Positions 13,882-23,797 of a stretch of DNA of 36,423 bases are shown here, in pieces. The notes below the pieces were generated by a model. That model did not search any database. It was given only the letters and a program-made list of their open reading frames with translations, and was not told the DNA's origin. Origin of the DNA: a virus; IMG/VR virus record IMGVR_UViG_3300009183_000028, positions 1 to 36,423 of that record; one strand, 5' to 3'. The stretch's first letter is position 1. Each line of letters begins with the position of its first letter. A program made the translations under genes and the position numbers.

Positions 13882-16649
13882 TTTTTCAACTTGTTTTTGC
13901 TTTTTGGCGCAAGTTTGTTGGTCGGCAACGGTATGGCCTCGTCCACACCAAACAGATAAGAACCATTCTTGTGCGCGGCGTCTATTTCTGCGGGCGTAGT
14001 TAGTTTGCGCATATTGGACATATTGCGCTCAATTGCAAGGACGTTAGTTTTTGGCGGCAGCTCACCAGCGTAAATTGACAATCCTTCGGTCAAGTACGTT
14101 TTAGCATCATTCAAATCCAACTTTCCCATGCCTTGATCTTGAATCTTGGCCAACACTTTGCGTTGCGCCTCTGTTGGCGGCACATAGTTTGATTTGTCTA
14201 CTGTTTTGGGTTGGAAAGTGGGCGCGGGCTTGGGCGGCGCTTGCAACCGCTCTTCCAGCGTATTGACCACGTTTGCGATCTGGTCGCGTTTTACAATGGC
14301 GTCTTGTTTGACTTGTGGGTTAGCAATTTGCTGGACGGCCTTGTCCAGCACTTGCACTTTGTCACGCGCTTTGGCCAATGTATCTGTTACCCATGCACGA
14401 TCCATCATCTTCTGGGCGATGGCCTTGTCGGTAAGTGACTTAAACCCTGGGGCCACTTCGGCCAGATCAACGCGGGCTTTGTCCCATGCAATCTTTTCGG
14501 TTGCGGTCAAATCGAACAGTTTGCCTTCAGTAACTTTTTTGGCTGCGTCATCCAACGCCGACAGCTTTTGGAATGTCTCAGGCGTTGCGCCTTTGATGCC
14601 TTGGCTGGCTTCGCGGTAGCGCCCGGTGATGGGGTCGAAGTCAAGGATGACTTCACCGGTAGCGGGTTTGCGAGGAACAGCAGCTTCAGCCGCCGCCTGT
14701 TGCGCTTCGGCCTGCCGACCTGTGCGCATGGACAACTCGCGTTCGCGCGCGCGCATAATGTCAAACGCGCCGGGCTGACCTTGCACAGGTACTTCGGGAG
14801 AATAACCCAACATGTTACGCGGCGTGTCAGACGGCATAAATGGCGCGGGGCTAAGTTCACCGCGAAAAGTTTTGGTTACCGGGTCATACACCACACGGCC
14901 TGGAGCTTGACCTTGGCCTTGCATGGTAAAGTTTGGCTGATAAGGTACCTGTCCCGGCGATACAACCGCTTGCGCAGGGTTAAACGGCACAACTTGGTTG
15001 GGGCCGTAGTTGATTTCAGCAGGCGTCAGCCCTGACGGAATGGGCCGATAGTCTGGCGGCATCGCCGTAGACTTTTGAAACCCTGGCTTGGCCATGCTAC
15101 GTGCGGCCATTCCAGCCCCAATATTGCCCGCCGCCGCGCCTACCCCACCGCCAATAATTGCACCAGGCAAACCACCTATAGAACCGATAAGCGCGCCCGC
15201 AGTACCGCCCGCGCTGGACCGGGTAAGTTTTTCTCTAAATGTTGGCTCGCGAACTACGCCGCCTTGCAAATTTTCGGGAAAGTTGGCCGCAGCGTTTGCA
15301 ATCTTTGCGGCATTTCCCGACAAAGGTTTGCCTTCAGCGGCCATTTTTGCCAGCGCTTGCGGGTCAACCACGCCGGTGGCCAAGTTGGTGGCGCGGCGGT
15401 AATCATAGATTCGTGCGGCCAATGAACGCGCGTTTTGAAATTCAGTCAACAGTCGAGGGTCGGTAATGCTGTTCTCAACCGCTTTCTCCAACGCATTTGC
15501 TATGCCCATGCTTGCGTCCGCGCGGGCTATTGCTTCGGGTGACGGCGGGTTGATACCGGCTGATTGTTGGTTGTAGATTGCTTGCGCATCTCGGCGACGC
15601 TGGCGAATGCTGTCCACAATGATTTTGCCATCCGCGCCAGCTTGGAGTTGCTGTTTAGCTGCGTCCAAGAATGTATTGACGGCATTAGCTTGGCCCATGT
15701 CGCCAATGGTGGGCGCGACACGCAAGTTGTCAAGATCGTCCAATACCGCAGCGTTGGCGGTTACGCGAGGAATTGCTCTGACCTTGTCGTACGGCACACT
15801 GATTGTCGGCGCTTCCAACGCTGTATCAAACGCTTTTGCATCGAGTTTCATGGTTTCTGGCAAGCCCATGTCTTCTCTAGCCCGCGCGGCAATCTTAGGT
15901 AGATTGAGCTTGGATAAATTGCTGTCCAGCGCCGTTGACCCCACCGCAGCAGCACGCATACGATTGGCAGCGCTGGGATTGGACAGCGACGGGTTTAACG
16001 ACAAACCCATGTCAAACGCATCTTTGGCTGCGTCAATGCGCGGGGCGTTCATTTCGCTCTCACGCACACGTTCAGTTTGGATGCGTTGTTGGCGTGCCTC
16101 TATTGGTGCTTTGACCATGGGCGCAGCAGCGCGGGCGCCCGCGCTAATCCCCCGGGACAAGTCACCCAGCACATTGAGTGGAACGCCTTGCAAACCAGTG
16201 CTGGCCAAAGCGTTGCCGATTGCTTCAGTTTGCGCCTGTGCCGTTGGGCTAAGTGCGGGTTGAAAGAATTGCTGAACTTGGCGGGCTTGGGCTTCGCCAA
16301 TGCGAACGCCTTCTTTTGTGCCGTATTTGCCGCTGGTCAGCGCGCCAAGTACTTCGGCCCCCGCAACGATGGGCGCTGTGATTGCACCAGTGGTAAGCCC
16401 CACGGCTGTTTCCACAGGTGCAAACACCTTTTCTCTGAGGGACGCAGGCCCACGTTCTGGTGCTGCGGTTGAAACAGGCACATCATAAGTGTTGCCTGGA
16501 ATCAGATCGGCAGCAGTGCCCGTTTTGCGCGGCGCGGGAATGCCACCACGCATTTGTCGAATGGCATCAGCAAATGCTTGGGCGTCTGCGGCATTGCCTG
16601 CAGCGTCCGCTTTGACCAACGCCGCGCTGAGTTCTTCGAGTGTGGCCAT
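13878..16649 (-). CDS. Large internal virion / DNA-ejection protein, 923 aa
   Basis: Begins MATLEELSAALVKADAAGNA, an N-terminal helical motif common in podophage ejection proteins. Most of the chain is helical and Ala/Gln-rich. A Gly-rich stretch at about residues 478-516 (GALIGSIGGLPGAIIGGGVG) is a glycine zipper that could insert into the host membrane. It follows two other ejection-type genes, matching the place of P22 gp16/gp20. No lytic transglycosylase motif is visible. The function is inferred from order and composition. Confidence 0.75.
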   Translation of the reverse strand: MATLEELSAALVKADAAGNAADAQAFADAIRQMRGGIPAPRKTGTAADLIPGNTYDVPVSTAAPERGPASLREKVFAPVETAVGLTTGAITAPIVAGAEVLGALTSGKYGTKEGVRIGEAQARQVQQFFQPALSPTAQAQTEAIGNALASTGLQGVPLNVLGDLSRGISAGARAAAPMVKAPIEARQQRIQTERVRESEMNAPRIDAAKDAFDMGLSLNPSLSNPSAANRMRAAAVGSTALDSNLSKLNLPKIAARAREDMGLPETMKLDAKAFDTALEAPTISVPYDKVRAIPRVTANAAVLDDLDNLRVAPTIGDMGQANAVNTFLDAAKQQLQAGADGKIIVDSIRQRRRDAQAIYNQQSAGINPPSPEAIARADASMGIANALEKAVENSITDPRLLTEFQNARSLAARIYDYRRATNLATGVVDPQALAKMAAEGKPLSGNAAKIANAAANFPENLQGGVVREPTFREKLTRSSAGGTAGALIGSIGGLPGAIIGGGVGAAAGNIGAGMAARSMAKPGFQKSTAMPPDYRPIPSGLTPAEINYGPNQVVPFNPAQAVVSPGQVPYQPNFTMQGQGQAPGRVVYDPVTKTFRGELSPAPFMPSDTPRNMLGYSPEVPVQGQPGAFDIMRARERELSMRTGRQAEAQQAAAEAAVPRKPATGEVILDFDPITGRYREASQGIKGATPETFQKLSALDDAAKKVTEGKLFDLTATEKIAWDKARVDLAEVAPGFKSLTDKAIAQKMMDRAWVTDTLAKARDKVQVLDKAVQQIANPQVKQDAIVKRDQIANVVNTLEERLQAPPKPAPTFQPKTVDKSNYVPPTEAQRKVLAKIQDQGMGKLDLNDAKTYLTEGLSIYAGELPPKTNVLAIERNMSNMRKLTTPAEIDAAHKNGSYLFGVDEAIPLPTNKLAPKSKNKLKK

Positions 16650-16651
16650 AG

Positions 16652-18067
16652 TTATCTCGATTTATATTTTTCAAGAAGGGCATCAATGCTCGGCGTTGCG
16701 GCAGGCGTTTGGGTACTTGGCGCAGTCTGCTTGTACTTATACGTTTCGTCAAACGCTTCTTGCATGGACTGTGATGTAAAGCCGGCTTGGCCTTTTAATC
16801 TGCGCAGCGCGTCCTCTAGATCGGTCTTTGATTGAGTCCGATCCAAAGAGGCTTTTAAGTTCTCAAACCTGTCGCCTTCGCGGTTGGACACGTTACCCAC
16901 GCCAGCGCCAGTTTTAGATGCCGCGCGAAGTTCAGTAAGACCTTGCACAAACGCCAAGTTTTTCAGCTGCTCAAGATCGGCGTTTGCTTTGCGCGCGGCG
17001 TCAGTCAGCGCTGGTGTGCGGCCATATACCACGCCAGTTATGCCATCAAGCCCTTCGGGATTGGCAAGTATGCGATCAACAGTCTCACCAATAACCGACA
17101 TGGTGTTGTTAATAGTCTTAACCGATTGCCGCGCTTGTGGCAGCACTGCTTCGCGTTTTTGAATGTCTTTTGGCGACAGACCTTCTATTGCAGTTGCGGG
17201 TGTCATGCCCATGGCTTGCTCGCGAGACACGTATTTGACCTTTCCGCTTTCATCAACCACCGCAACCGGCGGTGAAGGTTGAACAGGTGTGCGGCCCGCC
17301 GTTGCCATTTCGCGTTTGAAGTCAAACAACGAGCCTCTATACCCTTGAGCTTTGGCGTATTCGTAACGCTTAATTTCGGGATCAGTAGATTCAACCGATG
17401 GCACGACAACTGATTTGTCGCGAGGATTGACTAAGCCCACGCCGGTGACATTGTGGTACACAGGTTCTTTAGATGCCAACGCAATTTCCGCATCCAAAGC
17501 GCGGGCCATCTCAGGCTTATTCATAGCTATAAATGCTTTGCGTTGGGCAAGCAAAGTTTCTAAATTTAACCCGCCAGGCGCGGCGGCAGGCGCGGCCATA
17601 GGCGCAGCGGCAGGGGCCGCAAGTCGATTGGCAACAGGCTCAGGGGCCATACCAAACGTGCCCGAACCCAGCGCGCCAGCTTGCATGGGCGCGGTCAGCG
17701 CGTTGGCAACCGGTGCGGCGGCGGGAGCCGCAGCGGGGGGCTGGCCCATACCCATAATCTTTGCAACTTGATCGCGCTCGTCTAATTTCTGACGCAGACC
17801 AATACCAAACTCAACAAACTTGGGATTGCCTGATTTGAGGTAAGCATCGGCAATTTGATTTAAATCAGCTGGGCCACCATGCTCCACGGCCTTGGCTTGA
17901 ATTTGTCGAAGCGTTGCTTCATCGCGGCGCATCTGCGCAATCTGCATCTGCGCAACTTGGTTTTGATTCTGCGCGCTTTCAAGCTGCGCCATCTGGCCGT
18001 ACTGCGCCAGTTGGTTGGGGATTTCAAGAGGCCGAACGCCCAGTGCGATAGAAGGATCAAGTGCCAT
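16652..18067 (-). CDS. DNA-ejection protein, 471 aa
   Basis: Helical N-terminus (QMAQLESAQNQNQVAQMQIAQM is part of a long Gln-rich coiled coil), an Ala/Pro linker near residues 110-170, and a mostly helical C-terminus. This composition and its place between the other two ejection-type proteins suggest an internal head protein released with the DNA. Ribosome site AAGGAACG lies before the ATG. Confidence 0.7.
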   Translation of the reverse strand: MALDPSIALGVRPLEIPNQLAQYGQMAQLESAQNQNQVAQMQIAQMRRDEATLRQIQAKAVEHGGPADLNQIADAYLKSGNPKFVEFGIGLRQKLDERDQVAKIMGMGQPPAAAPAAAPVANALTAPMQAGALGSGTFGMAPEPVANRLAAPAAAPMAAPAAAPGGLNLETLLAQRKAFIAMNKPEMARALDAEIALASKEPVYHNVTGVGLVNPRDKSVVVPSVESTDPEIKRYEYAKAQGYRGSLFDFKREMATAGRTPVQPSPPVAVVDESGKVKYVSREQAMGMTPATAIEGLSPKDIQKREAVLPQARQSVKTINNTMSVIGETVDRILANPEGLDGITGVVYGRTPALTDAARKANADLEQLKNLAFVQGLTELRAASKTGAGVGNVSNREGDRFENLKASLDRTQSKTDLEDALRRLKGQAGFTSQSMQEAFDETYKYKQTAPSTQTPAATPSIDALLEKYKSR

Positions 18068-18076
18068 GTTCGTTCC

Positions 18077-19522
18077 TTATGAGTAGGCAGACTTAGCCGC
18101 CGCAGTGCGCGCGTTATACGCGGCTAACAAGTCTTGTTGACCAGAATAATTCAAATAATTATTTACGCCGCTCGTCAAAGCGTTAGCAGTCCCCACCGTG
18201 CCAGCCGCGTTAGCCGCGCCTGCTGACGTGAGGTTATTCGCCGCGCCTGCGCCATAAGTTCCCGCAGCAGCCGCTTGATTGGCCGCAGCCGCTTGACCAG
18301 AACCTGTCAAACTAAACAATGGAGCCAACTGGTTGGCACGGTTGGTCTGGTAACGGTTGTAGGCGTTTTGGTATTCCTGACTGCCCATTTGCTGGCCGTA
18401 GCTTGTCAGCGCTTTGCCCGTGCCGCCAGACAGCAAACCGCCGCGAGCGGCTGCGGAACGCTCCAACGCCTTTTGACCTTCAGACAATCTAAAAGCGTAG
18501 CCAGGGTCTTGACCGGCCAAGAAGTCCGCGCTGGTAAAGTCCTTGGTGTACTTGCCGTAATCTGCGCCTGCGGTGCCGCCTGGCAAGCCAAGGTAGGTCA
18601 GCAGTTGGTTTTGAGCGCCTACGCCTGCGGCAGTGAACGGCGCCAAGTCAGCGCGTTGCGTTGCGTACTGTTGGGCAAGCAACTGATTGGCTTGAGCCGC
18701 AGCGTCTGCTTGCGTTTTGGCCGCTTGCTGGGCCGCGTTAGCGCCGATCAAAGAACTGCCGACTATCGCTGCGGGCATCATCCAGCTAGGTGTAGCGGCG
18801 GCGGCGCCAGCAGCGGGAAGGGTAGCGCCTGCACCAGCAGCAGTAGCTGCGTCAATACCGGCTTGCGCTTGTGCTGCGCCCGCAGCCGTACCAGCTCCAG
18901 CAAGATCGGTCCCAACATTGGCCGCACCAGTTGCCCCAGCAGCGTCTATAGCTGCCTGCGCTTGAGCCGCGCCTGCCGCAGCAGCACCCGCACCGGCGGC
19001 TCCTGCGCCAGTGCCAGCAGCACCTGTAACGCCGGCAGCGTCTATGGCCGCTTGAGCTTGCGCGGCCCCCGCCGCTGTACCCGCTCCAGCACCGCCAGCA
19101 GCAAGCGCATTAGCACCGTAAATGGTTCCAGCAAGAATCGCCGCATCTCGCCCGCCAGTGTTCCAAAACTGGCCAACTGATTGCGATGGGCTGGCGACAA
19201 AATTGCTTACCGTATTGGATACGGTGCCTAACGGGTTGTTTATAAAATCACTTGCCCATCCGTTACTGGCGGCAGCGGGTTGTTCTCTGTATTGAAGCGT
19301 ATATCCAGCGTCTTCATACGCCTTTAACTGTTGGCGTAGTTCTGGCGTCAGTTGCATTCCATACGGCAAACCAATAACGTTACTTTGGCCGGATTCACCA
19401 ACAACAAAACCTTCAGGCAAAGGCGCGGCGTTTTTGTTTACGCCAAGCGCTTTTTGAAATGCAGTTTCTTTTCCTGAAGCAATGGTTGTTTTTAGATTTT
19501 CTACCGCTGTTCTAAAATCCAT
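18077..19522 (-). CDS. DNA transfer protein (P22 gp7/p32-like ejection protein), 481 aa
   Basis: The C-terminal half (KTQADAAAQANQLLAQQYAT, then DLAPFTAAG, GQDPGYAFRLSEGQKALERS and GSQEYQNAYNRYQTNR) matches the pattern of phage DNA-transfer proteins annotated p32. These are ejected ahead of the genome. The middle (about residues 141-240) is almost entirely Ala, Gly and Thr with three near-repeats. A Gly/Ala hydrophobic stretch (ILAGTIYGANALAAGG) may be membrane-active. GGAG lies 7 nt before the ATG. Confidence 0.82.
   Translation of the reverse strand: MDFRTAVENLKTTIASGKETAFQKALGVNKNAAPLPEGFVVGESGQSNVIGLPYGMQLTPELRQQLKAYEDAGYTLQYREQPAAASNGWASDFINNPLGTVSNTVSNFVASPSQSVGQFWNTGGRDAAILAGTIYGANALAAGGAGAGTAAGAAQAQAAIDAAGVTGAAGTGAGAAGAGAAAAGAAQAQAAIDAAGATGAANVGTDLAGAGTAAGAAQAQAGIDAATAAGAGATLPAAGAAAATPSWMMPAAIVGSSLIGANAAQQAAKTQADAAAQANQLLAQQYATQRADLAPFTAAGVGAQNQLLTYLGLPGGTAGADYGKYTKDFTSADFLAGQDPGYAFRLSEGQKALERSAAARGGLLSGGTGKALTSYGQQMGSQEYQNAYNRYQTNRANQLAPLFSLTGSGQAAAANQAAAAGTYGAGAANNLTSAGAANAAGTVGTANALTSGVNNYLNYSGQQDLLAAYNARTAAAKSAYS
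18833..19072 (-). repeat. Tandem Ala/Gly-rich repeat inside the DNA transfer protein gene
   Basis: Three near-identical units, each containing GAAQAQAxIDAA, spaced about 32 residues apart (roughly residues 151, 183 and 214 of the protein). The underlying DNA repeats about every 95-96 bases. It is a candidate hot spot for length variation by slippage or recombination. Confidence 0.8.
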
Positions 19523-19523
19523 A

Positions 19524-19592
19524 TCAAATCTCCAGTACCAAAAGAACCTGCAAACACTTGCAAGTCACGTTAAAGTTATCTTTGAACATCAT
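19524..19592 (-). CDS. Possible 22-aa ORF between fibre and DNA transfer genes
   Basis: A tiny frame (MMFKDNFNVTCKCLQVLLVLEI) with GAGG just upstream fills the 75-nt gap between two structural genes. It may only serve translational coupling. Low support. Confidence 0.2.
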   Translation of the reverse strand: MMFKDNFNVTCKCLQVLLVLEI

Positions 19593-19597
19593 ATGCC

Positions 19598-21547
19598 TCA
19601 CTCCAATAACAGGCAGTTGTTGGCCGCAGCCTGCATGATAATCCAATTGGTGCCGTCTGACACAAGTGTGGCCCAATCTCCAGTAGACGCGGCAAGGATG
19701 GCCGTAGCGGCTGCGCCGCCTGCCAAAGCCACCACATTGCTCGACGCTGACACCAAAGTCTGCGCCTGATAATTCTTAAAGGTCAGTTCCCGACCGGTAT
19801 TGGTTGACGCTGTTGGCAAGGTCACCGTACAAGTTGATCCCGACTTGTTGTTGATAAACCAAGTTTCACCCGCGCCAACTGTGAAATCGGCGGTTTTGGT
19901 GATGGGCGCGGATGCGGTGCTGGCCGTGGACGCCAACGTACCGGCTGAAAAGGACAGGCCAGACCCAACAGTCACGTTGCTGAACCCGCCCGAGCCATTG
20001 CCGTACAGAATGGACGTGCCGCTGGTCGCCGGGGCGTAGTCGGTCCCAGACGTGGCCGCTGAGATGGCCGTGCCATTGCCTTTAAGCAGGCCGGTGATTG
20101 AAGTCGATATGGTGATGGCAGGCGTGGTGGTAGCGGTCGCTACCGTGCCCGCAAAGCCATTCGCAGACACCACAGACACGCTTGTAACCGTGCCGGTGTA
20201 GGCAGGGGCTGCCCAAGTGGGAGCGCCGCTTGTGGTGGCCGTTAAGATCTGTCCTGTGGTGCCTGCGGCGGTGGCCACGGGGGCTGCGCCAGCTCCACCG
20301 CCATAAACAACGCCATACTGGGTCAAAGCCGCAGATGATGCCCAAGCTGTGCCGCTGGAAAAGTAAGGAATGCCGCCGCTAGTTCCCGCCACCGTCAACG
20401 CCAAGGTTCCGCTGGTTGTGATGGGCGAGCCGCCAACCGAGATCAAACCGCCGGTAAATGACTGGGCAACGCTGGTGACCGAGCCAGAACCTTTGTTGTT
20501 GAAGGTTGTCCAATCGGTTGAAGTCAAATAGCCATTGGTCGTGCCGTTGGCCGCTGCCATTGAAATGGCTGGGGTTAAACCGCCAGATGACACTACAGGC
20601 GCGGTGCCGGTGACCGAGGTGACATAGCTCAGTGAGGGGATGTCGCCAGCGACTAATGCCCTAAAGGTGGGCGTTGCCGCCGCGCCAGTTGTCGGACCGG
20701 CAAGCACATAGTTGGCTGTTTGAGTCGCCCAAGTGGCCGTCAACGTGCCCGAGCTGGTGACTGGCGAGTTGGTGACGGTGAACTGGGCCGGTAATGACAA
20801 ACCCACCGAGGTTACCGTGCCAGTAGTTGGCGTGGCCCATGTCGGGACGCCTGCGCCTGCGCTGGTCAAAACCTGGCCAGATGTGCCCGCAGCCGTAAAA
20901 GCGTAGGCCGTGCCCGAACCGTAAGCTACGGCGCCAGCGGTGGGCGTAGCGGTTGCATTGGTGCCGCCATTGGCGATAGACAGCGTGCCACTGACATGCG
21001 TGGTCAGGCCAATTTTGCCCCAAGACGGCGCGGTTGACACGCCGCCAGAGATCAAAGCGTTGCCGGTAGCCACGTCGGCCAGCTTGGCCAAAGTGGTCGT
21101 GGTGTTGGCGTACAACAAGTCGCCCACTGCATAGCTGGCGTAGCCCGTGCCGCCATTGGCCGCAATCAGCGTCCCGGCCAAAGTTATCGCGCCCGTGGTC
21201 GGTGTGGACGGAGTAAAGCCGGTAGTCCCGGCTGAAAAACTAGATAACCCGGAGCTGGTGATTTCAATGTGCCCAGCCGTATTGGTAATCGTAACCCCGC
21301 CGCCGGCGGTTAATGTGCTGAGTGAATATCCAGTGCCATTACCAATCAACAGTTGACCATTGGTCGGTATGTTGCCTGTGCCTGTGCCGCCGTTGGCAAC
21401 TGGCGTGATGCCAAGTCCAGACCCGGTTAGCGCGTAGATATTGTTGAACCACCGAAACCATTGTTGCGACACCAAGCCCGTGCGCTCGTCAATAAGCGGC
21501 ACCCGAGGCGCTGGTATCTGGCTAGTGTTGGGGGTTGTGGTTGCCAT
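19598..21547 (-). CDS. Tail fibre with GGTG-type repeats, 649 aa
   Basis: An N-terminal segment (PRVPLIDERTGLVSQQWFRWF) typical of podophage fibres anchored to the tail hub is followed by many Gly/Thr/Ser beta repeats with the signature ANGGTG, at intervals of about 60-80 residues, and VTSVxxSFTGG-like units. The C-terminus is a short beta domain, not an S74 chaperone. It probably forms a thin trimeric fibre for host binding. Residues about 139-196 are nearly identical to a segment of the second fibre at 27607. Confidence 0.85.
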   Translation of the reverse strand: MATTTPNTSQIPAPRVPLIDERTGLVSQQWFRWFNNIYALTGSGLGITPVANGGTGTGNIPTNGQLLIGNGTGYSLSTLTAGGGVTITNTAGHIEITSSGLSSFSAGTTGFTPSTPTTGAITLAGTLIAANGGTGYASYAVGDLLYANTTTTLAKLADVATGNALISGGVSTAPSWGKIGLTTHVSGTLSIANGGTNATATPTAGAVAYGSGTAYAFTAAGTSGQVLTSAGAGVPTWATPTTGTVTSVGLSLPAQFTVTNSPVTSSGTLTATWATQTANYVLAGPTTGAAATPTFRALVAGDIPSLSYVTSVTGTAPVVSSGGLTPAISMAAANGTTNGYLTSTDWTTFNNKGSGSVTSVAQSFTGGLISVGGSPITTSGTLALTVAGTSGGIPYFSSGTAWASSAALTQYGVVYGGGAGAAPVATAAGTTGQILTATTSGAPTWAAPAYTGTVTSVSVVSANGFAGTVATATTTPAITISTSITGLLKGNGTAISAATSGTDYAPATSGTSILYGNGSGGFSNVTVGSGLSFSAGTLASTASTASAPITKTADFTVGAGETWFINNKSGSTCTVTLPTASTNTGRELTFKNYQAQTLVSASSNVVALAGGAAATAILAASTGDWATLVSDGTNWIIMQAAANNCLLLE

Positions 21548-21549
21548 TG

Positions 21550-23082
21550 TTAGGCATTGGTCGGGCTCATAATCAACTCAGCGCCCATAATAATGACTTT
21601 TACGGGTTCTGTACCCGAAATTTCATAGACCCGGTCACGCAGCTTGAGCGTCATGCCCAGACGACGCCAAAACACCCGGCGATAGTATTCGCCGATTCGG
21701 CCCATGAACGCCCAGTGTTCATTTGACCAAGTGTGACCGCCGTCATCAGACCAACGCAACATGACTTGAGGATCGGTAGCAATGCCTTCTACAACATCAG
21801 CAACTAAGTTATCGTCGTTTTCAGTCATCAAAAACTTATCGTTTTCGGTGACTATGTAAAGAATGGCGTTGATCGGCAGGCTTGTACCAACCAAACCAAC
21901 GCCTGACTCGCAATCAAGTTGCAGACTGTGGTGGGCCGTGCGTTTAAGATTGTTTGTGCCGGTTGGCAATGCCCGCCATGACCGCAGCCACTTTTGAGTG
22001 TCGCCGTTGTCGCTGTAAACATTCAAGTCAAAAGCGTAGATGTTGCCATTCTCATAGTCGCCAATGATGATTTTGTTGTTGTACGCCATCTGGCAGTTGC
22101 CGCGATGACGAATGAAGTTGCCGTTGTCCCAGCCTGCACGCTCATGCCAGGCTTGCGTGGCCACGTCGTACACCCAAGTGGCGTTGGCCGTGGGAAAGAC
22201 CAACACGTAAAATCCATGGCCATTTTGCTGGTATGTGTATCCAATAGCGTCGCTGATCGTGCTGTACTGGGAAATAGCGTATTCGATGGCGTGGGTGCTG
22301 ACACGGGTGCCTGTGTAGCCATTTGCCCGGTAGACAATGCCTTGGCCGCGAGCGTCTGCGCCTAACCAAAACACGCCGTTGTCGAGCTTGGCCACCGAGT
22401 AGGTAGCTGCGCAACCAATTTCGTTAAACGCGCCTTGAATGCGCTCCAAAGGGAATCCCGCGTTGCCCGAGTCGTACCAAACCTCAACCGAGTTAGTTCC
22501 GAACAGCCAGACTTCGCGGTGATCCACAATCATGCTGATCAAATTGTCTGGCGCGCCTTCGGCGCTGGCAAAATCCAGCGGGTCAACAGACTGACCGTCG
22601 TACAGGCTTGTGACCCATACTTTTTGACTGTTGGGCTCAATGAAGGTGAAATACCCGTCAATAAAACCAACGGTCAACGCTCCGGGGTAATCGGGGTCTG
22701 TGATCTGCGCAAACACATTGGTGTTGGCGTTGTAGATGTAGCCCGGCCCGTTGGCCGCGATGAACATCTGGATGCCGTTGTCAGCTATGCTGACCGGCCC
22801 CGTGTTTGCAATCGTACCCAACAGCGTTGTGGTGTAGTTGGGGGCCATCTTGTACAGTTTGCTGCCGCTGACCACGTACCCATACCCGCCAAACGTCCAC
22901 AAGCCCCGAATAGGGCCGGTGCCGATGGATGTCAGCAAACTCAAGCCTGGGCAGCGCTGCAAGTAAGCGGGCTCTTTACCGCCTTCTGGGACGACTTCTG
23001 GAAACAAATTGACCATGCGGTTGTCCGCAGCATTCACACTGCGGGCAACATACGCCGAGCCTAAGATCGGCGTTTTCATCAA
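21550..23082 (-). CDS. P22 gp10-like packaged DNA stabilization / tail-hub protein
   Basis: This 510-aa protein begins with the typical gp10 opening (PILGSAYVARSVNAADNRMVNLFPE) and has repeated beta-propeller-like strands (GLWTFGGYGYVVSGSKLYK, VWLFGTNSVEVWYDSGN, GVFWLGADARGQGIVYR). gp10 proteins close the portal vertex and bind gp4. It follows the gp4-like gene, with a 4-nt overlap, and precedes the fibre, as expected. Confidence 0.92.
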   Translation of the reverse strand: MMKTPILGSAYVARSVNAADNRMVNLFPEVVPEGGKEPAYLQRCPGLSLLTSIGTGPIRGLWTFGGYGYVVSGSKLYKMAPNYTTTLLGTIANTGPVSIADNGIQMFIAANGPGYIYNANTNVFAQITDPDYPGALTVGFIDGYFTFIEPNSQKVWVTSLYDGQSVDPLDFASAEGAPDNLISMIVDHREVWLFGTNSVEVWYDSGNAGFPLERIQGAFNEIGCAATYSVAKLDNGVFWLGADARGQGIVYRANGYTGTRVSTHAIEYAISQYSTISDAIGYTYQQNGHGFYVLVFPTANATWVYDVATQAWHERAGWDNGNFIRHRGNCQMAYNNKIIIGDYENGNIYAFDLNVYSDNGDTQKWLRSWRALPTGTNNLKRTAHHSLQLDCESGVGLVGTSLPINAILYIVTENDKFLMTENDDNLVADVVEGIATDPQVMLRWSDDGGHTWSNEHWAFMGRIGEYYRRVFWRRLGMTLKLRDRVYEISGTEPVKVIIMGAELIMSPTNA

Positions 23083-23795
23083 TAATTACCAGCGTAGATG
23101 TTGAAGCGCTGGCGGTTAGCCACGATGGCATACGGCATGGACATAATGTCATCAGGATTGTTGATGCGCTTCAAGTCACGTTTGCTGGTCATCGCAATGC
23201 GCTGCACTTGGGGGCTTGGTTCAACGCCAAACTCAGGCGCAAATTCCATGGCCAGGTTGTACGTGAAAGCACGCAGATACCCTGGCGGGAACAAAATGTT
23301 GGTCGCCAAATTGGCGGGGCGGTTTAGCTCTTCAACGCTGATAAAGTGCCATTCCAAGTCCCGTGTGGGCCGAGGATAGACGTACATATCAACATCAGGA
23401 TATGTCATGTTGATAAACAACACTTGCGGATACGTGGACGTTACCGTCTTAACGGCAATGCCATCGTACTGCTGTTGATTGATAAATTTGATGCCAAACG
23501 ACACGTTAGTGCCTGGATCGCGGTAGTAGGTGGCGTCGTCCAACAAAACGGGGCGCAAGCCAACAAAGTCACCGGTTGGGCCAAGGGTGCGGTTAATCTC
23601 ACCAGCAGGCCAAGTAAAAATTTGATCTTGAGTGCTAAAAACAGATAGACGCTCAGTGTTCCATGAGTCGATCATTTGATCAAGCGCCATCAAAGCGTCT
23701 TGCGACACCGACGCAGCGGGCGTCTCACCTTCGGCCAACACGCCAAGCAATCGCAGCGCCCGATTTATCTGTTCGCCAGCAGTGTAGGTGGCCAT
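23079..23795 (-). CDS. P22 gp4-like tail accessory / head-completion protein
   Basis: 238 aa, N-terminus YTAGEQINRALRLLGVLAEG, then MALDQMIDSWNTERLSVFS, the conserved start of gp4-like proteins, and VYPRPTRDLEWHF in the middle. This ring protein binds below the portal and accepts gp10. P22 gp4 also has muramidase activity; no clear catalytic signature is visible here. AAGGAG precedes the ATG. Confidence 0.88.
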   Translation of the reverse strand: MATYTAGEQINRALRLLGVLAEGETPAASVSQDALMALDQMIDSWNTERLSVFSTQDQIFTWPAGEINRTLGPTGDFVGLRPVLLDDATYYRDPGTNVSFGIKFINQQQYDGIAVKTVTSTYPQVLFINMTYPDVDMYVYPRPTRDLEWHFISVEELNRPANLATNILFPPGYLRAFTYNLAMEFAPEFGVEPSPQVQRIAMTSKRDLKRINNPDDIMSMPYAIVANRQRFNIYAGNY

Positions 23796-23797
23796 GT

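Noticed and set aside
18833-19072. CRISPR-like repeat array
   Set aside because: The regular repeats are in-frame protein repeats of an Ala/Gly-rich segment, without unique spacers.
18275-19180. 301-aa plus-strand frame opposite the DNA transfer protein gene
   Set aside because: It is the antisense of an Ala/Gly-rich gene; the product is Ser, Arg and Cys-rich low complexity with no fold character.
19598-21547. Diversity-generating retroelement target in the fibre gene
   Set aside because: No reverse transcriptase gene or template repeat is present in the window.
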